Assembly: GCF_024172165.1 (NCBI RefSeq)
Contig: NZ_JAMZEB010000002.1
Coordinates: 10,390,501-10,454,500, forward strand
Direction: 5' to 3'
Length of the DNA stretch: 64,000 nt
Source of the DNA: Nonomuraea thailandensis
GTDB lineage: Bacteria > Actinomycetota > Actinomycetes > Streptosporangiales > Streptosporangiaceae
Shown in pieces: positions 20,014-27,722 of the stretch. Both the position numbers and the translations under genes were made by a program. Positions within the stretch are counted from its first letter, which is position 1. Each line of letters starts with the position of its first letter. The notes under the pieces were generated by a model. The model was not told the DNA's origin. It ran no database searches and saw only the letters and a list, made by a program, of their open reading frames with translations.

Positions 20014-20073
20014 CCGCGGTCCAGAGGCGGGCGACGAAGCTCGCGCACGGTCGCGATCTGCCGAAGGTCGGGT

Positions 20074-21363
20074 CTAGAGGCGCGAGACGAGGTCACGCAC
20101 GGCCTCGACCAGCCGGTCCACGTGCTCCTGCGTGGTGCCGATCCCGATCGAGGCCCGCACCGCCGACGCGGTGTCGTCCTCGCAACCCCCGTCGGCGGTC
20201 CCGAGCAGGTGCCGCACGAACGGGTGCGCGCAGAACTTGCCGTCACGCACCCCGATGCCGTACTCGCCGGACAGCGCCTCCGCCACCTCGCGGGCCGAGT
20301 AGCCGGCCACGGTGAACGACACGATGCCGACCCGCGGGTGGTCGTCCCCCCACAGCGAGAGCTCCCGTACACCCGCGATCGAGGCGAGCCCGGCCCGCAG
20401 CCGGGTGATCAGCCGCTCCTCCTCGCGCACCAGCTCCGTCCACCCGGTGGCGGTCAGCGCGTCGCAGGCGGCGGCCAGCGCGATGGCGCCCAGCACGTTC
20501 GGGGTGCCCGCCTCGTGCCGCGGCTCGGGGTCGTCGTGCCACTCGACGTCGTCCCCGACCGAGCGCACCGCACCCCCGCCCGCCAGGTACGGCTTCCCCT
20601 CGGCCAGCCAGTCCCGCCGCCCGACCAGCACCCCCGCGCCGAACGGCGCGTACAGCTTGTGCCCGGAGAAGGCCACGTAGTCCAGGTCGAGCGCGGTCAG
20701 GTTGAGCTTGCGATGCGGTACGAGCTGCGCCGCGTCCACCAGGATGCGGGCCCCGTGCCGGTGCGCGATGTGGGCCAGGGCGGCGATCGGCCACAGCTCG
20801 CCGGTCACGTTGGAGGCGGCGGTGACCACGAGCAGCTTCGGCCCGTCGATCCCGGCCAGCGCCTCGTCGGCGGCCCGCACGGCCTCGCCGGGGAAGGCGG
20901 GCGGGGCCAGCCGTACGGCCTTCGGCCAGGGCAGCAGGGAGGCGTGGTGCTCGGTGTCGAAGACCACGGCGGTGGCGCCTTCCGGCAGGCAGCCGGCCAG
21001 CAGGTTCGTGGCGTCGGTGGTGTTGCGGGTGAAGATCACGGCATCGTCGGGGCGGGCGCCGACGAACGCCCTGACCGTGTGGCGGGCCTGCTCGTACCTG
21101 GCGGTGGTGAGCTGCGAGGCGTAGCCGGCGCCGCGGTGGACGCTGGAGTAGGCCGGGAGCGCGGCGGCGACGGCGGCGCTGACCGGCTCCAGACAGGGCG
21201 CGCTGGCGGCGTAGTCCAGGTTCGCGTATCCCACGAGCCTGCCGCCCTTGACGGGCACCTCCAGATCGGCGCCGAGCACGGCGGGGATCGGCCGGCCCGC
21301 CGGGGCGTCCTGAGCGGTTCCGGCGGCGTCAGCGGCGGAGTCGAAGATCGTCAGCGTGGACAC
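20074..21363 (-). CDS. Cysteine desulfurase-like PLP aminotransferase (class V)
   Basis: A 429-residue fold-type I PLP enzyme. GYANLDYAASAPCLEPV at the start, FTRNTTDATNLLA, DTEHHASLLPW (His stacking on PLP), VDAAQLVPHRKL and the Schiff-base lysine in SGHKLYAPFG are typical of class V enzymes such as SufS/Csd. The GTG start at 21363 has GGAGG six bases upstream. It is preceded by a SAM-IV riboswitch, so its expression should fall when SAM is plentiful. That argues for a role in sulfur amino-acid supply rather than Fe-S assembly; no suf partner genes are present. Confidence 0.9.
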   Translation of the reverse strand: MSTLTIFDSAADAAGTAQDAPAGRPIPAVLGADLEVPVKGGRLVGYANLDYAASAPCLEPVSAAVAAALPAYSSVHRGAGYASQLTTARYEQARHTVRAFVGARPDDAVIFTRNTTDATNLLAGCLPEGATAVVFDTEHHASLLPWPKAVRLAPPAFPGEAVRAADEALAGIDGPKLLVVTAASNVTGELWPIAALAHIAHRHGARILVDAAQLVPHRKLNLTALDLDYVAFSGHKLYAPFGAGVLVGRRDWLAEGKPYLAGGGAVRSVGDDVEWHDDPEPRHEAGTPNVLGAIALAAACDALTATGWTELVREEERLITRLRAGLASIAGVRELSLWGDDHPRVGIVSFTVAGYSAREVAEALSGEYGIGVRDGKFCAHPFVRHLLGTADGGCEDDTASAVRASIGIGTTQEHVDRLVEAVRDLVSRL

Positions 21364-21404
21364 GGCATGCCTCCTGCAGGGTCATCGGACCCCTGGGAGC
21401 AGCC

Positions 21405-21524
21405 ACGGAGCCCGCGCTTGCCCGCCACACCTCGTGGCGGACCAGGTCTTCACCCGGGGCACCCCGCCGCGGACGCGAGGGTTGCCGGCCAGCTAGCCGG
21501 GGCTTGTCGCTGGCACTCATGACC
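21405..21524 (-). promoter_or_regulatory. SAM-IV riboswitch
   Basis: On the minus strand the leader contains the SAM-IV consensus blocks in order: GTCATGAGTGCCAGCGACAA, GCCCCGGCTAGCTGGCC, GGCAACCCTCGCG, GGCGGGGTGCCCCGGGTGAA, and the closing GGCAAGCGCGGGCTC pseudoknot segment. This agrees with the M. tuberculosis SAM-IV aptamer as I remember it. The aptamer ends about 40 bases before the start of the desulfurase-like gene, whose GGAGG site lies in the likely expression platform. Repression of translation by SAM is the known family behaviour. Confidence 0.93.
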
Positions 21525-21645
21525 TACGTTCGGAACTATAACCGACAGCCGGGCAGAAAACGCAAGACCGCGAACTATTGCCGCCCATGACTCGTTGCTA
21601 CCGGGAAACCCCCGTCAAGTCCCCCTGAGTCATGGAGGTGAGCAG

Positions 21646-22389
21646 ATGTTGGATTGGGTGACCGACCCGAACATCTGGATCGGCTTCTTCACCCTTGTCG
21701 CCCTGGAGATCGTCCTCGGGATCGACAACATCATCTTCATCTCCATCCTGGCCGGCAAACTGCCCCCCGAACAACGGGACCGCGCTCGGGTGCTCGGTCT
21801 GGCCGCCGCCCTGATCAGCCGGCTGCTCCTGCTGTTCGGGCTGTCGTGGGTGGTGCAGCTCACCGAGCCGCTGTTCACCGTCCTCGGCCACGAGATATCG
21901 GGACGGGACCTGATCCTGCTGCTCGGCGGCCTGTTCCTGCTGGGCAAGAGCGTCACGGAGATCCACCACAGCATGGAGGGCCCCTCCGGCAAGGACGGTA
22001 AGCAGGCCGCCGCGGCCTCCTTCGCCTCGGTGATCGTGCAGATCATGATCCTGGACATCGTGTTCTCGCTGGACTCCGTCATCACCGCCGTCGGCATGGT
22101 GGACGAACTCGGCGTGATGATCGCGGCCGTCGTGGTGTCGGTGGCGGTGATGCTGTTCGCCTCCGGGCCGATCAGCAGGTTTGTGGACCAGCACCCGACG
22201 ATCAAGATGCTGGCGCTGGCGTTCCTGGTGCTGATCGGCGTGGTCCTCGTCGCCGAGGGTCTCGACCAGCACATCCCGAAGGGGTACATCTACTTCGCGA
22301 TGGCGTTCTCGGTGATCGTGGAGCTGCTCAACATCCGGATGCGTGGCAGGCACACCAAGCAGCAGGATGCCACTCCTAAGATGAAATAG
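21646..22389 (+). CDS. TerC family integral membrane protein
   Basis: A 247-residue protein with about seven membrane helices. The ATG 21646 follows a strong GGAGGTG site. TerC hallmarks are the acidic motifs inside helices: EIVLGIDNIIFISIL near the start and QIMILDIVFSLDSVITAVGM in the middle. The family is tied to tellurite resistance and to metal (manganese) homeostasis at the membrane. Its stop codon shares one base with the start of the P450 gene, so both may be on one transcript, though a functional link is not obvious. Confidence 0.92.
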   Translation: MLDWVTDPNIWIGFFTLVALEIVLGIDNIIFISILAGKLPPEQRDRARVLGLAAALISRLLLLFGLSWVVQLTEPLFTVLGHEISGRDLILLLGGLFLLGKSVTEIHHSMEGPSGKDGKQAAAASFASVIVQIMILDIVFSLDSVITAVGMVDELGVMIAAVVVSVAVMLFASGPISRFVDQHPTIKMLALAFLVLIGVVLVAEGLDQHIPKGYIYFAMAFSVIVELLNIRMRGRHTKQQDATPKMK

Positions 22390-23582
22390 TGGGCTTTGAT
22401 CCTTGGAATCCGGATTTCGTGGCATACCCGTACCGGGTCTACGACGAGCTGAGGCGCGAGGCGCCCGTCAGCTACTTCGAGCCGACGGGCCAGTGGCTCA
22501 TCGCGCGGCACGCCGACGTGAACGCGCTGCTCAGAGACCGTCGGCTGGGCCGCTCCTACCTGCACGTGGCCACCCACGAGGAGTTCGGCCGGCCGGCGGA
22601 GCCGGAGTTCCAGGAGCCGTTCTGGCGCGTGATCAGAGCGGGCATGCTCGACGTGGAGCCGCCGGTGCACACCAGGCTGCGCCGGCTGGTCTCCAGGGCG
22701 TTCACGCCCCGCATGGTCGAGTCGCTGCGCCCCCGCGTCCGGGCCATCGCCGGGAGCCTGGTGGACGCGTACGTGGACAAGGGCGGCGGTGACCTGATCG
22801 CCGAGGTCGCCGAGCCGCTCCCGGTCACCGTGATCGCGGAGATGCTCGGCATCCCGGACCAGGACCGCCACCTCCTGCGGCCCTGGTCCGCCGACATCTG
22901 CGGCATGTACGAGCTCAACCCGTCCCCCGAGGCCCAGCACACCGCGGTCCGCGCGGCCTCGGAGTTCGCCGGCTACCTCAAGGCCCTGGCCGCCCAGCGG
23001 CGCAGGAGCCCCGGCGACGACCTCGTCAGCGCGCTCGCCCAGATCGAGGAGCTGACCGAGGACGAGCTGGTCGGCACCTGCGTCCTGCTGCTCAACGCCG
23101 GTCACGAGGCCACCGTGAACGTGACGGGCAACGGCTGGTGGTCCCTGTTCAGGAACCCCGGCGAGCTGGCCAGGCTGCGCGCCGACCGCTCCCTGCTGCC
23201 CACGGCGGTGGAGGAGCTGATGCGCTGGGACACGCCGCTGCAGATGTTCGAGCGCTGGGTGCTGGAGGACATCGAGGTGCACGGCGTGCGGATCCCGCGC
23301 GGCTCGGAGGTGGCGCTGCTGTTCGGCTCGGCGAACAGGGATCCGGCCGTGTTCGCCGATCCCGACCGGCTCGACGTGGGCCGGGCCGACAACCCGCACA
23401 TCTCCTTCGGGGCCGGGATCCACTTCTGCCTGGGCGCGCCGCTGGCCAGGATCGAGCTGATGGAGTCGTTCGGCGCGCTGCTCGACCGGGCGGGCACGCT
23501 GGAGCTGCGGCAGGAGCCCTCCTGGAAGCCGGGCTACATCATCCGCGGCCTGCACGCACTGGAACTCACCGCCACCGCCTGA
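22389..23582 (+). CDS. Cytochrome P450
   Basis: A 397-residue soluble bacterial P450. The heme-binding loop FGAGIHFCLGAPLAR carries the axial cysteine C347; the I-helix oxygen-binding motif is AGHEATVN, and an EELMRW ExxR motif is present. Substrate recognition cannot be read from the sequence. Start is the GTG 22389 overlapping the TerC stop by one base. No ferredoxin or ferredoxin reductase gene is nearby, so electron donors must come from elsewhere. A second P450 lies at 33211-34449. Confidence 0.95.
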   Translation: MGFDPWNPDFVAYPYRVYDELRREAPVSYFEPTGQWLIARHADVNALLRDRRLGRSYLHVATHEEFGRPAEPEFQEPFWRVIRAGMLDVEPPVHTRLRRLVSRAFTPRMVESLRPRVRAIAGSLVDAYVDKGGGDLIAEVAEPLPVTVIAEMLGIPDQDRHLLRPWSADICGMYELNPSPEAQHTAVRAASEFAGYLKALAAQRRRSPGDDLVSALAQIEELTEDELVGTCVLLLNAGHEATVNVTGNGWWSLFRNPGELARLRADRSLLPTAVEELMRWDTPLQMFERWVLEDIEVHGVRIPRGSEVALLFGSANRDPAVFADPDRLDVGRADNPHISFGAGIHFCLGAPLARIELMESFGALLDRAGTLELRQEPSWKPGYIIRGLHALELTATA

Positions 23583-23641
23583 AGCGGCTTACCGCCGTCT
23601 GGAGGCGGGCCCGCCGTCTGGAGCGGGCCCGCCGCCGGCGG

Positions 23642-24604
23642 TCAGCGTGACTGGCTGAGCCAGCCGAAGCCGCCGAGCCCCGACGCGTCGATCAGCTCGC
23701 CCTCCTCCGAGGCCCTGGCCAGGGCCCGGAGGTAGCCGCGCGGATCGCTGCGGGCCAGCTCCAGCGGCGGCCGCTCACCGGTGAGCCCCAGCTCCCGCAG
23801 CGCCTGCCGCTGTGTGGACAAGGTTGTGGATATCGCACCGGCCCGCCGCCCGGCCTCCGCGCACGCGTCCAGCGCGACGTGCGCGGTGATGTCGCAGGTC
23901 CCGTCGGGTACGGGGGAGACGACCGCCCCGTCGCGGTACCCGGTGAGCGTGCCGTGCAGCGGCCGGTTGTCCACAGGGTGTGCATAATCGATGGCGACCG
24001 CCCGCCCCCTGGTGAGGCGGACGAGCACCGAGGCCCACGCCTCGTCGCGGGGGCGCCCGATCTCGGCCCGCGAGCCCACGCGGCCGAGCGGCCACCACCG
24101 CTCCAGCCAGCTCCGGTCGGCCGGCCGCAGCGCGCCGCCGATGCGTTCCTCGCCCGTGTGCACGTGGACCATGACCAGCCGCGGCCCCTCCGCGGTCTGC
24201 TCGACCACGTCGAGCGGCACGTTGTCCAGCCACTCGTTGGCGACGGCCAGCCCGGTGATCTCCGTCGGCAGGCTCGGCGACCACTCGATCCGCTCGGGCA
24301 GCCCCGCCGGCCGGGGCGAGAGGTCCACGGCCGTGACGCGCAGCCGGTCGCGCAGCCGGGGCTCGGCCGCCTCCAGCACCTGCGTGACCAGCGCGCCCTC
24401 GCCCGCGCCGATGTCGACCAGATCGAGCACGTCTGGTTCGCCCAGATCCGCGTCCACCTCCGCGAGCAGCGCCAGCACCGCGCCGGCGAAGGCCGCCGAG
24501 GCGCTGACCGAGGTGCGGAAGTGGCCCGACGGGCGTTCGCGGAGGTAGAAGCCCTCCTCGCCGTACAGCGCGCGCTCCGTTGCGACGCGCCAGGTGAGCC
24601 ACAT
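23642..24604 (-). CDS. SAM-dependent methyltransferase, MidA/NDUFAF7 family
   Basis: A 320-residue protein beginning MWLTWRVATERALYGEEGFY. It has the COG1565 layout: GHFRTSVSASAAFAGAVL, the SAM site VDIGAGEGALV, then AVANEWLDNVPLDVVE. The eukaryotic homolog NDUFAF7 methylates an arginine of the complex I 49-kDa subunit, the NuoD homolog. Here the gene lies near an orphan nuoD (18052-19197) in the same strand direction, which makes NuoD a plausible substrate; this is inference. Confidence 0.85.
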   Translation of the reverse strand: MWLTWRVATERALYGEEGFYLRERPSGHFRTSVSASAAFAGAVLALLAEVDADLGEPDVLDLVDIGAGEGALVTQVLEAAEPRLRDRLRVTAVDLSPRPAGLPERIEWSPSLPTEITGLAVANEWLDNVPLDVVEQTAEGPRLVMVHVHTGEERIGGALRPADRSWLERWWPLGRVGSRAEIGRPRDEAWASVLVRLTRGRAVAIDYAHPVDNRPLHGTLTGYRDGAVVSPVPDGTCDITAHVALDACAEAGRRAGAISTTLSTQRQALRELGLTGERPPLELARSDPRGYLRALARASEEGELIDASGLGGFGWLSQSR

Positions 24605-24793
24605 GCCTGGACTATCTCATGACTCGTGACGGACACGCACGGTCATCGTATGACTACTCAAGGTCGTGAACTTGCGGTAGCGTTTACCCATTGTCACCGA
24701 GTGGTCGCGTTCCGCCAACCCCCAATTGGCCGATCCCGGCCGCTCCCGAACATGCACCCGCGGCCCCGCGCCGCGAAACCGAGAGGAGCCCTC

Positions 24794-25024
24794 ATGCTGA
24801 AGAAGGTCCTGGTCGTCACCGGAGCCGTCGCCATGATGTCGCTGGCCGTCCCGGCGCACGCCGACATCATCACCGACGGTCACGGCGGTGTGCTCTCCGG
24901 CAACCAGGTGGTCGCCCCGATCACCGCCCCGATCAACATCTGCGGCAACGCCGTGGCCGTCATCGGCGTCGCGGTCGCCGGCTGCAAGGGCGGCGCCGGC
25001 GTGCACGCCCCCCACCACTACTGA
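24794..25024 (+). CDS. Short chaplin family protein
   Basis: A 76-residue secreted peptide. The ATG 24794 follows GAGAGGAG. A signal peptide occupies residues 1-24 (cleavage after AHA). The mature part reads as a chaplin domain: GVLSGNQVVAPITAPIN, then ICGNAVAVIGVAVAGC with the two spaced cysteines and the GN repeats of the family, ending in a His-rich tail. Short chaplins form amyloid-like layers on aerial hyphae and spores. No sortase signal is present. A strong hairpin follows the stop. Confidence 0.85.
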   Translation: MLKKVLVVTGAVAMMSLAVPAHADIITDGHGGVLSGNQVVAPITAPINICGNAVAVIGVAVAGCKGGAGVHAPHHY

Positions 25025-25025
25025 T

Positions 25026-25070
25026 GGGAAAAGAGCCCGGGCCGACGCAGGTCGACCCGGGCTCGTTCCC
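25026..25070 (+). terminator. Long hairpin after the chaplin gene
   Basis: GAGCCCGGG (25033-25041) pairs with CCCGGGCTC (25056-25064), an inner CGAC/GTCG stem adds to it, and GGGAA/TTCCC extends the base. No strong T-run follows, as is common for actinomycete terminators. Confidence 0.7.
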
Positions 25071-25335
25071 CGGCCGGTCAGTCGGCGGATGACCGGCCGG
25101 CGCACCTCCAAGAGGTCGCATCGTGCGGGCGTCGGGCCTCGATCCGGGACTCGGCGCCCGCTGCCATGCGATGAACCCCTCTCCTCATCTCTTCCGACAG
25201 GGGGTGCACGTTTTGTATGCCCTTGTCGCTTTTGCGAATAACTCAACGCGCGGCAAAACACCGGTCACGCTCGTCACTCGGAGAGGCCGTTACGCTGGTC
25301 GGCAGTGCCATCACGGTCGACAGGGGTGAGACGTC
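25071..25335. other. Gap before the DUF2520 gene
   Basis: About 265 bases without a recognised gene. An AT-richer patch (25209-25262) may hold a promoter for the DUF2520-panC transcript, but no clear -35/-10 pair was assigned. Confidence 0.5.
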
Positions 25336-26226
25336 ATGGACGCAGGGGATCGCCCGGCACGGCTGACCGTCGGCGTGCTCGGGGCGGGCAAGGTGGGCTC
25401 CGCTCTCGGCGCCGCGTTGGCGCAGGCCGGGCACAGGGTCGTGGCCGCCAGCGGCGTGTCCGACAATTCGCAGCGGTGGGCGGCCGACCGGCTCGGCGTC
25501 ACGCCGTGCCAGCCCGACGAGGTGGTGGCGGCGGCCCAGCTCGTCCTGCTCACCGTGCCCGACGACGCGCTGCCGCACCTCGTCAGCGGGCTCGCGGGCA
25601 CCGGCGCCGACCTTCGCGGCAAGATGCTGGTGCACACCAGCGGGGCGTACGGGCTGTCCGTGCTCGATCCGGCCGCCGGGGCCGGGGCGCTGCCGCTAGC
25701 GCTGCACCCGGTGATGACGTTCACCGGCAGGGACGACGACCTCAACAAGCTGACCGGCATCTCCTACGGCGTCACCGCCCCCGAGATGTTGCGGCCCGTC
25801 GCCGAGGCCCTGGTGATCGAGATGGGCGGCGAGCCGGTGTGGATCGACGACGACGACCGCCCGCTCTACCACGCGGCCCTGGCCAATGCGGCCAACCACA
25901 TGGTCACGCTCATCGCCGAGTCCTCCGACCTGCTGCGCGGCATCGGGGTCGAGCATCCGGGCCGGATGCTGGGCCCGCTGCTGGGCGCGGCCCTCGACAA
26001 CGTGCTGCGGCTGGGCATCGCCGGGCTGACCGGCCCGGTCGTCCGCGGTGACGCGGGCACCGTGCGCAAGCACGTCGACGCGCTGATCCTGGCCGCTCCC
26101 GAGGCGGCCGACGCCTACGTCGCGCTGGCCAGGCTCACCGCGGACCGGGCGCTGGCTGCGGGGTTGCTCAAACCTGAGGAGGCGGAGCGGCTGCTCGACG
26201 CACTGGGGGGCAATATATGGACCTGA
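25336..26226 (+). CDS. Rossmann-fold DUF2520 protein (possible ketopantoate reductase-like)
   Basis: A 296-residue two-domain protein. Residues 10-35 hold a dinucleotide-binding loop (VGVLGAGKVGSALGAALAQAG), and the C-terminal half is the helical DUF2520 domain (ALANAANHMVTLIAESSDLL, then a GPVVRGDAGTVRKH segment). The overall layout is like 6-phosphogluconate dehydrogenase C-domain-like reductases such as PanE and ProC. It sits 22 bases before panC, a position kept in mycobacteria (Rv3603c), so a role in pantothenate synthesis is attractive. The reaction has not been shown here; confidence in function is low. Confidence 0.88.
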   Translation: MDAGDRPARLTVGVLGAGKVGSALGAALAQAGHRVVAASGVSDNSQRWAADRLGVTPCQPDEVVAAAQLVLLTVPDDALPHLVSGLAGTGADLRGKMLVHTSGAYGLSVLDPAAGAGALPLALHPVMTFTGRDDDLNKLTGISYGVTAPEMLRPVAEALVIEMGGEPVWIDDDDRPLYHAALANAANHMVTLIAESSDLLRGIGVEHPGRMLGPLLGAALDNVLRLGIAGLTGPVVRGDAGTVRKHVDALILAAPEAADAYVALARLTADRALAAGLLKPEEAERLLDALGGNIWT

Positions 26227-26248
26227 CCGTCGCGTTGGGAGGGCTGTT

Positions 26249-27085
26249 ATGGAGCTGATCGTCGCCAGGGGCCGGGAAGACCTGGTCAAGGCGCGCCGTG
26301 CGGGCACGGTGGCGCTGGTGCCGACCATGGGCGCGCTCCACGAGGGCCACCGGTCGCTGATCAGGCAGGCCCGGGTGCGGGCCGATCAGGTCGTGGTCAG
26401 CATTTTCGTCAATCCCCTCCAATTCGGTCCTAACGAGGATTTTTCGCGTTATCCACGTACATTTGAGTCTGATCTTGACGTATGCCGGGCCGAGGACGTG
26501 GGCGTCGTCTTCCATCCGGCGGCCGAGGACATGTACGCCCCCGACCGCCAGGTGAGCGTCTCCGCCGGCGAGATGGGCCGGATCGTCGAGGGGGCCTCCA
26601 GGCCGGGGCACTTCGACGGCGTGCTCACGGTCGTGCTCAAGCTGTTCAACCTGGTGCAGCCGGACCTGGCGGTGTTCGGGCAGAAGGACGCCCAGCAGCT
26701 CGCCCTGATCCGCCGCATGGTCGCCGACCTCGACCTGCCGATCGAGATCCTGGGCGCGCCGACCGTGCGCGAGCCCGACGGCCTGGCCCTGTCCAGCCGC
26801 AACCGCTACCTGTCCGGCGACGACCGGCGGGTGGCGCTGGCGCTCTCGCGGGCCCTGAGGGCGGGCGCGGCCCAGCTCACCCCGGCCGAGATCCGGCGGA
26901 CCGCGCGCGCGGTGCTCGACGAGGCCGGCCCCGGGCTCGACCTCGACTACCTGGCCCTGGTCGATCCGGCCACGTTCACGGAGGTGAGCGAGAGCTTCGA
27001 GGGCATGGCCGTGCTCGCGGTGGCGGCCAGGGTGGGCTCCACGCGGCTGATCGACAACGTCACCCTCACCTTGAATCCCGCCTGA
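26249..27085 (+). CDS. panC: Pantothenate synthetase
   Basis: A 278-residue enzyme that joins pantoate and beta-alanine using ATP. The nucleotidyl-transferase motif is PTMGALHEGHRSLI (HxGH), followed by VVSIFVNPLQFGPNEDFSRYPR, KLFNLVQPDLAVFGQKDAQQ and the KMSKS-like SSRNRYLS. The ATG 26249 follows GGGAGGG. panD, which usually makes the beta-alanine and often lies next to panC in actinobacteria, is not in the window. Confidence 0.97.
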   Translation: MELIVARGREDLVKARRAGTVALVPTMGALHEGHRSLIRQARVRADQVVVSIFVNPLQFGPNEDFSRYPRTFESDLDVCRAEDVGVVFHPAAEDMYAPDRQVSVSAGEMGRIVEGASRPGHFDGVLTVVLKLFNLVQPDLAVFGQKDAQQLALIRRMVADLDLPIEILGAPTVREPDGLALSSRNRYLSGDDRRVALALSRALRAGAAQLTPAEIRRTARAVLDEAGPGLDLDYLALVDPATFTEVSESFEGMAVLAVAARVGSTRLIDNVTLTLNPA

Positions 27086-27105
27086 GGCGGTTTACCGTCG
27101 GGAGC

Positions 27106-27612
27106 ATGACGGATGAGGAGCTGAGGGACGAGCTGCTCCGGCGCATGGAGATGGACCAGGCCATGCGTGACCCGGCCAAGGGCATGCCCGGTGACAAGAG
27201 GCTCGCGCGCCTGCAGCGGCTCGACGAGGGCAACACGGCCTGGCTCTACTCCGTCGTCGCCACCCGGGGCTGGCCGCTGATCTCGCAGGTGGGGGAGCGG
27301 GCGGCGCGGGCGGCCTGGCTGCTGGCGCAGCACGCGACCTCCCGCGACGTGCAGCGGCTGTTCCGCGAGGTGATGGCCGACGCCGTGGAGTCGGACGAGG
27401 CCTCGCCGCGCGACTTCGCCTACCTGGTGGACCGCGTACGCGTGCGCTCCGGCCGCCCCCAGCTCTACGGCACGCAGTTCCACGACGGCGGGGACGGCCT
27501 GGAGCCCATGCCGATCGAGGATCCCGAGCTGCTGGACGAGCGGCGCAGGGCCGTGGGGCTGGAGCCGTTCGCCGAGTACGCGGCGTTCATCAGGAAGAGC
27601 AACAGCCACTGA
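27106..27612 (+). CDS. Hypothetical protein, DUF6624-like
   Basis: A 168-residue soluble protein starting at ATG 27106, 20 bases after panC. It is helical and charged, with the pattern LRDELLRRMEMDQAMR near the start, DEGNTAWLYSVVATRGWP, AAWLLAQHA, YLVDRVRVRSGRPQLYGTQF and EPFAEYAAF. This resembles DUF6624 proteins, which I remember as uncharacterised. The frame is also open through panC, but that upstream part is a shadow. Its position between panC and nadB suggests nothing firm about function. Confidence 0.75.
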   Translation: MTDEELRDELLRRMEMDQAMRDPAKGMPGDKRLARLQRLDEGNTAWLYSVVATRGWPLISQVGERAARAAWLLAQHATSRDVQRLFREVMADAVESDEASPRDFAYLVDRVRVRSGRPQLYGTQFHDGGDGLEPMPIEDPELLDERRRAVGLEPFAEYAAFIRKSNSH

Positions 27613-27645
27613 GCACCCCGGGGCATGTCCACGCGACACCACGCG

Positions 27646-27702
27646 TTATCGTCATATTGACGAAATCACCACTCCAGGGATTATCGTCATGATGACGAAA
27701 TC
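27646..27702. promoter_or_regulatory. Twin palindromic operators upstream of nadB-nadC
   Basis: Two near-identical 22-base boxes, at 27646-27667 and 27681-27702, are 35 bases apart. Each holds the perfect palindrome TCGTCA-N3-TGACGA (27649-27663 and 27684-27698), preceded by TTA and followed by AATC. They end 20 bases before the start codon. They look like a repressor site pair for NAD synthesis; NrtR-type or another NAD-responsive regulator is a guess. Confidence 0.8.
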
Positions 27703-27722
27703 GCCTCAGTGAGGAGACCCCC

